Source of the DNA: Thermodesulfobacteriota bacterium
Lineage (GTDB): Bacteria > Desulfobacterota > Desulfobacteria > Desulfobacterales > RPRI01
DNA length: 8,373 nucleotides
NCBI GenBank assembly: GCA_030836965.1
Contig: JAUPLM010000169.1
Coordinates: 1-8,373, forward strand
Direction: 5' to 3'
The position numbers and the translations under genes were made by a program. Below the pieces are notes generated by a model. It did no database searches and was not told the DNA's origin. It was given only the letters and a program-made list of their open reading frames with translations. Position 1 is the stretch's first letter. Each line of letters opens with the position of its first letter. This document shows, one piece after another, positions 6,499 to 8,373 of this stretch.

Positions 6499-7604
6499 TT
6501 TCTTTCATACGTCTTCCTGATTTTGCCCTCTGGAAAAAAATCGGGGACAACCGGATTCCCCTCTCTTTCGATCTGGAGGTCACCGCCCGCTGCAACAACA
6601 ATTGCCGGCACTGCTATATAAACCTTCCTCCGGGAAATAAAAGAGCCCTCCGTGATGAACTGACACTTGATGAGATCAGCAAAATAGCGGACCAGGCAGT
6701 CTCCCTCGGGACACTCTGGTGCGTTATAACCGGCGGCGAGCCCTTGCTCCGGAAAGATTTTATTGAGCTTTACCGGCTGCTGAGAAGTAAAGGCCTCCTC
6801 GTTTCCGTTTTTACCAATGCGTGCCTGATCACGGATAAGCATTTGGACTTGTTTAAAAAATATCCACCGCGCGACATTGAGATAACCGTATACGGCATCA
6901 CCAGAAAGACCTATGAAAAGGTAACCGGCACCCCCGGTTCATACGCCCGCTTCCAAAGAGGCATAGCCCTGCTGCTCGAAGGCGGAATCAAGGTAAACTT
7001 AAAGGCCATGGCACTTCGTTCCAACGCGCACGAATTACCGGCTATCGCGGATTATTGCCGTAAAAGAACAAGAGACTTTTTTCGCTTTGACCCTTTTCTC
7101 AATCTGCGCTTTGACGGAAATGAAGAGAGAAACGAAAAAATCCGGGCCGAAAGATTATCCCCGGAAGAGATCACCGCTATTGAACGGGCAGATCCGGAAA
7201 GGTCGGCAGCCGTTAAGAAGAGATGCGGCACGCTCGAAATATCCACCCCCCTCAGGAGATCTGATAACCGCCTCTTCCAGTGCAGCGCCGGAGATAACAG
7301 CTTCGCTGTCAGCTATAATGGCCTCTTTCACCCCTGTTCCTCTCTCCGGCATCGCGACTGCCTTTTTGACTTGCGCAGTGGATCCCTTTCCGAGGCATGG
7401 TTTGATTTCACTCCGCGCGCGCTCTCGCGGAAGACAACCAGCAGGGAATATATCGAAAAGTGCCGTATCTGTCCCCTGATGAACCTGTGCCAATGGTGCC
7501 CCGCTCACGCCTATCTGGAATGCGGACGGATGGATGAATGGTGTGAATACTTCTGCCGGACGGCGCACGCACGGGCCAGCGCCTTCGGCCCGGTGTCCGC
7601 ATGA
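6483..7604 (+). CDS. Radical SAM/SPASM peptide-modifying enzyme, paralogue of the 4230 gene (373 aa)
   Basis: The radical SAM motif is C37, C41, C44 (CNNNCRHC), with TGGEP at 83-87. SPASM cysteines are C267, C285, C327, C330, C336, C339 and C358, plus extra C347 and C354 near the end. The N-terminal domain aligns closely with the enzyme at 4230: both share CNN-C-HC-INLP-G-K, ITGGEPLLR-DF-ELY, FTNA-LIT, a VYG strand and VTG-PGSYA-F, which points to an ancient duplication. It would transfer electrons through auxiliary clusters and modify the precursor peptide by radical chemistry. The start is TTG with an optimal Shine-Dalgarno and lies 16 nt inside the peptidase-like gene. The end shares an ATGA overlap with the nucleotidyltransferase. 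Being next to the PqqD-like gene, it is the best candidate for the partner of that protein. The specific bond formed is not predictable. Confidence 0.9.
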   Translation: MRKELVSFIRLPDFALWKKIGDNRIPLSFDLEVTARCNNNCRHCYINLPPGNKRALRDELTLDEISKIADQAVSLGTLWCVITGGEPLLRKDFIELYRLLRSKGLLVSVFTNACLITDKHLDLFKKYPPRDIEITVYGITRKTYEKVTGTPGSYARFQRGIALLLEGGIKVNLKAMALRSNAHELPAIADYCRKRTRDFFRFDPFLNLRFDGNEERNEKIRAERLSPEEITAIERADPERSAAVKKRCGTLEISTPLRRSDNRLFQCSAGDNSFAVSYNGLFHPCSSLRHRDCLFDLRSGSLSEAWFDFTPRALSRKTTSREYIEKCRICPLMNLCQWCPAHAYLECGRMDEWCEYFCRTAHARASAFGPVSA

Positions 7605-8373
7605 ACCTGCTGCCGGAAGATAAATTACTGCTTCTTTGCTGCCGGGCGGAAACCGGCGGGAAGGTGAAAAATGAGTTAACCGGCATACAGGCAGAGAGAA
7701 TCGACTGGAGCTCTTTTTTAGAAAAGGCGAGAGAAGAGGGCGTTTCACCAATAGTTTTTCTGACACTCCCGAAGATATTCACAGGGAAACCCCCTATCCC
7801 CGGATATGTTACGGATGAATTAAAAAAAGATTATTATATCAGCGCTAAAAAAAATATATTAACCTTAAACGCAACAGGTAAAATCCTCGATGTGTTTAAT
7901 AAAGCCGGTATTAATGTAATAGTTATGAAAGGAGCGGCGCTGGCCGAAACAGCGTATGGAAATCTCGCGCTGCGCCCGATGTCGGACGTTGACCTGCTGG
8001 TAAAAAAAGAAGACCTGAATCAGATAAATGAACAGTTAAAAAACCTCGGTTATTTCCCGGCCGACCGGTCTTTTGACGATGTTGATTTCAATTCCACTTA
8101 TCTGACTTCACTCGACTACCGAAATCCCCGGGCCAACACACCTTCTTTTCATATCCACTGGCACTTCGTGAATTCAGCTATTCCAAACGAATCCTACATA
8201 GGCCCGATCAAAATCGGGGATATCTGGCATGATGCGGTCAGAGCGAATATAGCGGGTACCGAAACATTGGTAATGTCTCCTCATCACCTTGTCATACACC
8301 TGGCGGAACACGCCCTGCGGGTAACACACTCACTAAGCAAACTGATATATTTCTGTGATATTGACAGAAGTAT
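7601..8373 (+). CDS. Nucleotidyltransferase family protein (PF14907-like), 3' end outside window
   Basis: The frame is open from ATG 7601 to the right edge (257 codons, no stop), so the gene continues beyond the window. The motif VIVMKGAALAETAYG (106-120) followed by LRPMSDVDLLV (124-134), with D129 and D131, is the signature of the uncharacterised nucleotidyltransferase family PF14907. The DxD aspartates would bind metal and nucleotide. Further on, HIHWHFVN and a conserved MSPHHLVIHLAEHAL stretch also fit. The ATGA junction (ATG 7601, TGA 7602-7604) implies translational coupling to the radical SAM gene. Members occur in RiPP clusters, including lasso peptide clusters that also carry an HPr-kinase-like gene, where the pair adds phosphate and further groups. 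A similar tailoring role is inferred here. Substrate is unknown. Confidence 0.87.
   Translation, partial: MNLLPEDKLLLLCCRAETGGKVKNELTGIQAERIDWSSFLEKAREEGVSPIVFLTLPKIFTGKPPIPGYVTDELKKDYYISAKKNILTLNATGKILDVFNKAGINVIVMKGAALAETAYGNLALRPMSDVDLLVKKEDLNQINEQLKNLGYFPADRSFDDVDFNSTYLTSLDYRNPRANTPSFHIHWHFVNSAIPNESYIGPIKIGDIWHDAVRANIAGTETLVMSPHHLVIHLAEHALRVTHSLSKLIYFCDIDRS

Noticed and set aside
7155..7766. 203-codon minus-strand frame
   Set aside because: It lies antisense to the second SPASM gene and the start of the nucleotidyltransferase, has low-complexity Arg/Pro/Ser content and matches no family I know.
1725..8373. Lasso peptide cluster
   Set aside because: The kinase and nucleotidyltransferase pairing fits, but no asparagine-synthetase-like cyclase or transglutaminase-like B2 protease is present, while three SPASM enzymes are.

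Overview
This window carries a compact, all plus-strand biosynthetic locus that looks like a radical-SAM-modified ribosomal peptide (RiPP) cluster. It contains a small Cys/Lys-rich candidate precursor peptide, three radical SAM/SPASM enzymes (one fused to an HPr-kinase-like domain), a PqqD-like leader-binding protein, a soluble S24/S26-type peptidase-like protein and a nucleotidyltransferase. A fourth radical SAM protein without SPASM cysteines enters from the left edge. The oxygen-sensitive enzyme content, moderate GC and bacterial Shine-Dalgarno and sigma70-like signals suggest an anaerobic bacterium. I would guess one of the uncultured anaerobic lineages such as Desulfobacterota or Omnitrophota, but the sequence contains no taxonomic marker and this is weak inference.

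Layout. Positions 1-1643 hold the 3' part of a radical SAM gene whose C-terminal half resembles DUF512. A near-consensus promoter (1645-1672) follows directly and leads into the 65-residue candidate precursor (1725-1922). A 283-nt non-coding gap with a second promoter-like site ends in an ATG-rich array of 10-bp repeats at the start of a 656-residue radical SAM/SPASM/HPr-kinase-like fusion (2206-4176). A radical SAM/SPASM enzyme follows (4230-5390). A 288-nt gap bounded by imperfect inverted repeats (5399-5643) separates it from a tightly packed unit: PqqD-like protein (5679-5990), S24/S26 peptidase-like protein (TTG start, 5968-6498), a second radical SAM/SPASM enzyme paralogous to the previous one (TTG start, 6483-7604) and a nucleotidyltransferase (ATGA overlap, 7601 to the right edge, incomplete).

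Working model (inference). The PqqD-like protein binds the conserved leader of the precursor and presents the basic, four-cysteine core to one or more SPASM enzymes, which install radical crosslinks. The HPr-kinase-like domain may phosphorylate the peptide and the nucleotidyltransferase may modify it further, a pairing also known from some lasso peptide clusters. The S24/S26-like protein may remove the leader. No transporter, immunity gene or regulator is seen within the window, and no lasso cyclase (asparagine synthetase-like) gene is present.
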